Assembly: GCA_963648205.1 (NCBI GenBank)
Contig: CAVJCT010000069.1
Span: 1 to 64,000, forward strand
DNA length: 64,000 nucleotides
Direction: 5' to 3'
Source: UBA1181 sp963648205
Lineage (GTDB): Bacteria > Bacteroidota > Bacteroidia > Bacteroidales > Paludibacteraceae
The notes beneath the pieces are model-generated. The model worked only from the letters and a program-made list of their open reading frames with translations. It did no database searches and was not told the origin of the DNA. Every line of letters begins with the position of its first letter. The stretch's first letter is position 1. The position numbers were made by a program, and so were the translations under genes. Below, piece by piece: positions 61,715 through 64,000 of this stretch.

Positions 61715-62347
61715 CTATTTCTGTGTATTGTCAGAAACCTGCTGAAGCACCTTTTTAGCGAAATCACTGATTTCATCTTCTGGCTTCATCACATACTTTT
61801 CAGGGTGACGGTCATACTCGTACAATTGATATTTCTCAATCACATCAATCAAGAGTTGGGGATAATTCGGATTCGTAGCATAACCCGCTTTTTTCAACCC
61901 TATCGCCCACGCTTTGTAATCTTTTATCCAATAATTGAACAAAAAAGCGTAACGACTGCGGTAGACTAAAAAGAGAGAATGGTCGCGATAGGAGGATGCC
62001 GCATCCAAATAGACACGAAAACAATCGTCTTTCTTGTCATCATCCTTCAAGTAAGTCTCCCCTTGATAATCGCTTGTACATTTGATTCCGAAGTGATTGT
62101 TAGCCACCACAGCAAGGTCGCTTCGTCCGCTACCCGACTCCAAAATTCCTTGCGCCAATGTTATGCTTGCCGGAATCTTGTACTCATACATCTCACGAAT
62201 TGCCGTCTTATAGAACTTGTCTATATAGGCAATAGTCTCACTGTCCGTTCCTGCCGCCTGACCGTATGATCTCAACGGGAAGAGACTGAAAAGGACAATG
62301 AGACTCAATATTGTAAATCCTGCGAATTGTGTTCGCATAGGAATCAC
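61715..62347 (-). CDS. Glucosaminidase (FlgJ/LytB-type), secreted
   Basis: A 210-residue exported enzyme (signal about 1-30) with a glucosaminidase domain (about 40-185). The catalytic Glu is in LAQGILESGSGRSDLA, followed by NNHFGIKC and YWIKDYKAWAIGLKKAGYATNPNYPQ. It would cut the glycan strands of peptidoglycan. It heads the run glucosaminidase, SGNH lipoprotein, SDR, after pfkA. Confidence 0.92.
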   Translation of the reverse strand: MIPMRTQFAGFTILSLIVLFSLFPLRSYGQAAGTDSETIAYIDKFYKTAIREMYEYKIPASITLAQGILESGSGRSDLAVVANNHFGIKCTSDYQGETYLKDDDKKDDCFRVYLDAASSYRDHSLFLVYRSRYAFLFNYWIKDYKAWAIGLKKAGYATNPNYPQLLIDVIEKYQLYEYDRHPEKYVMKPEDEISDFAKKVLQQVSDNTQK

Positions 62348-62369
62348 TTTTCTTTCAAGATTCTGCTGA

Positions 62370-63353
62370 TTAAACAGACAAAGTCTTCAAAACATCCATC
62401 AACTTAATATCGACTGGTTTATCGTCTTTGATGGCTTTCGTGAATGGAACGTAAACCACTTTGTCATCATCGATACCAATCATCACGTTTCTCTGCTCAT
62501 CCAACAAAGCATCGATAGCAGCAGCACCCAAACGGCTTGCCAAAATTCTATCCAACGCAGAAGGACGACCACCACGCTGCAAGTGACCCAAGATAGTGAT
62601 ACGAGAATCATACTCTGGATGAGTCTCCTTCAAACGTTTCTGAACGCCTAAAGCACCACCTGTAACATCACTCTCTGCAACCAACACGATACTACTGTTC
62701 TTCGTCTTGCGGAAACCACGTTGAATCAAAGACTCCAACTGATCTTCTCCCGTCTCAATCTCAGGGATGATGGCAGCCTCAGCACCAGAAGCGATAGCAG
62801 AGTTCAATGCCAAGAATCCAGCATCACGACCCATCACCTCAACAAAGAACAAACGCTCGTGTGAGTTTGCCGTATCACGAATCTTATCCACAGCATCCAC
62901 AATCGTGTTCAAAGCCGTGTCATAACCAATAGTGAAGTCTGTTCCGCAAACATCGTTGTCGATAGTACAAGGCACTCCAACGACAGGAATATTATACTCC
63001 TGAGCGAAGATACGCGCACCTGTGAAAGTTCCATCTCCACCCAACACTACCAAGGCGTCAATCTCTTCCTTCATCATCGTATCGTATGCCTGACGACGAC
63101 CTTCCTCCGTTCTAAACTCTTGTGAACGTGCCGTACGAAGAATTGTTCCTCCTTGTTGGATGATGTTACTAACGTCCTGCGTTTGGAACTCTTTGATCTC
63201 TCCTGAAATCAAGCCTTTGTAGCCACGGTAAATTCCCTTTACCTTGATTCCATGAAAAATAGCCGCACGCGTTACTGAACGAATAGCCGCATTCATACCT
63301 GGAGCATCTCCTCCAGATGTAAGAATTCCGATACAGTTAATTTGATACTTCAT
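62370..63353 (-). CDS. pfkA: 6-phosphofructokinase
   Basis: ATP-dependent PfkA of 327 residues that phosphorylates fructose 6-phosphate in glycolysis. GILTSGGDAPGMNAAIR binds ATP with GGDGTFTGA; the substrate motif is TIDNDVCGTDFTIG, and MGRDAGFLA and GHLQRGGRPSALDR follow. The frame is open upstream to 63530 but that part overlaps ispH; the ATG at 63353 (MKYQINCIGILTSGG) is the family start. It is 11 nt after ispH. Confidence 0.96.
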   Translation of the reverse strand: MKYQINCIGILTSGGDAPGMNAAIRSVTRAAIFHGIKVKGIYRGYKGLISGEIKEFQTQDVSNIIQQGGTILRTARSQEFRTEEGRRQAYDTMMKEEIDALVVLGGDGTFTGARIFAQEYNIPVVGVPCTIDNDVCGTDFTIGYDTALNTIVDAVDKIRDTANSHERLFFVEVMGRDAGFLALNSAIASGAEAAIIPEIETGEDQLESLIQRGFRKTKNSSIVLVAESDVTGGALGVQKRLKETHPEYDSRITILGHLQRGGRPSALDRILASRLGAAAIDALLDEQRNVMIGIDDDKVVYVPFTKAIKDDKPVDIKLMDVLKTLSV

Positions 63354-63364
63354 TTTATTAGCAA

Positions 63365-64000
63365 TTATGGTACAACATTCATTTCTATTTTCTGCTTCAA
63401 CTGCTCCATCAACCATTTTGGTGTGGAGGTCGCCCCGCAAATTCCTACCGATTGAACGCCTGTCAACACTGTGAAATCCAACTCGTCCAAATCGGATATC
63501 ATATAGATATTGGAATTCACTTTCCGACATTCGTCAAACAGCACCTTGCCATTCGAACTCTCCTTTCCACTCACGAAAAGGACTAACTCATGTTTCGATG
63601 CAAAGTCCACAATCTTCGGAATTCGATTTGCCACCTGACGACAGATCGTATCATTGAACTCGAGTTCACAACCTGGCTGCATTCGTTTTTCTATCTCCTG
63701 ACGAATGCGGTTGAAACCTTCGATCGACTTTGTCGTCTGCGAGAACAGTCGAATATTCTTCGAATAATCAATCTTTGAAAGATCTTCTAATTTGCCGATC
63801 ACTATAGCATGCCCCTCCGTCTGTCCTACCAAACCATTCACCTCGGCGTGCGCTTCCTTGCCATAAATCACAATCTGCGTACGTTCTCTGTCTGATTCTA
63901 AGTACGCTTTTCGAATCCGCTTTTGCAGATTCAAAACCACAGGACAAGTGGCATCTATTATCGTTATCTCATTCTTCTCCGCCTGCTGATAGGTGGTCGG
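63365..64000 (-). CDS. ispH: 4-hydroxy-3-methylbut-2-enyl diphosphate reductase, 5' end outside the window
   Basis: The last step of the MEP isoprenoid pathway, a [4Fe-4S] enzyme. The part in the window (about 212 residues) has three cluster cysteines: DATCPVV, FNDTICRQV and SVGICGATSTP. The reading frame continues through the right edge (TTYQQAEKNEITIIDATCPV), so about 75-80 N-terminal residues lie outside. Unlike some Bacteroidetes versions, no S1-domain fusion is seen at this C-terminus. Confidence 0.95.
   Translation of the reverse strand, partial: PTTYQQAEKNEITIIDATCPVVLNLQKRIRKAYLESDRERTQIVIYGKEAHAEVNGLVGQTEGHAIVIGKLEDLSKIDYSKNIRLFSQTTKSIEGFNRIRQEIEKRMQPGCELEFNDTICRQVANRIPKIVDFASKHELVLFVSGKESSNGKVLFDECRKVNSNIYMISDLDELDFTVLTGVQSVGICGATSTPKWLMEQLKQKIEMNVVP

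Overview
The window looks like the chromosome of an anaerobic member of the order Bacteroidales. Most genes have Bacteroidetes-type promoters (TTTG, about 20 nt, then TAnnTTTG), and the gene content is characteristic: an HmuR/HmuS haem-uptake operon, DUF1573 proteins, an Lnb-type DUF4105 protein, TrpB2, PorX and PorW of the type IX secretion system (T9SS), DUF4922, and a glycogen cluster of debranching enzyme, GT4 and GH57. The genus cannot be fixed from the sequence alone.

Layout. 1-235 holds a strong promoter firing leftwards off the window, probably into an rRNA operon. 238-9454 is a decaying type I restriction-modification island on the minus strand: a frameshifted hsdM, a Schlafen/AlbA ATP-binding gene followed by four hairpin repeats and the remnant of a second copy, an intact hsdS, a DUF4143 ATPase gene bracketed by identical 133-bp repeats, and a gutted hsdR joined to a YgjP-like peptidase end. 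9639-18350 is housekeeping: gapA with two tiny lipoprotein genes upstream, lnb with a small secreted protein, a thioesterase, a DUF721 gene with recF, purC, phoH, and divergent hisS. A carboxynorspermidine-synthase-type gene follows.

19674-30120 is one large haem-acquisition operon on the minus strand: a CobN-like HmuS, HmuT, HmuU (MotA/ExbB type) and HmuV (DUF2149), then a PepSY membrane protein, a lipoprotein and a TonB-dependent receptor. The order differs from the known hmuYRSTUV arrangement. A non-coding region (30121-30585) with a candidate small RNA follows, then murB, a glycosyltransferase and a thiol-redox/DUF1573 cluster (32773-36132). Next come a M23 peptidase, a C69 peptidase and trpB2, then the glycogen cluster (41464-45980) and a BadF-type sugar kinase.

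47065-52731 carries two small toxin-antitoxin-like ORFs and the T9SS genes porX and porW. 53053-54249 is a second DUF4143 ATPase gene, again set between repeat arrays: three copies at a 40-bp period on one side and three at a 33-bp period on the other. A tRNA-Leu(CAG), a large amidase-like secreted protein, a double-domain glycosyltransferase with a poly-glutamine tail and a DUF4922 protein follow. The right end holds an SDR oxidoreductase, an SGNH lipoprotein, a glucosaminidase, pfkA and the 3' part of ispH.

The most unusual signal is the repeated association of AAA_14/DUF4143 and AlbA-type ATPase genes with locus-specific palindromic repeats placed directly at their ends. No known system was recognised for this. 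Treating it as a gene-plus-repeat unit is inference.
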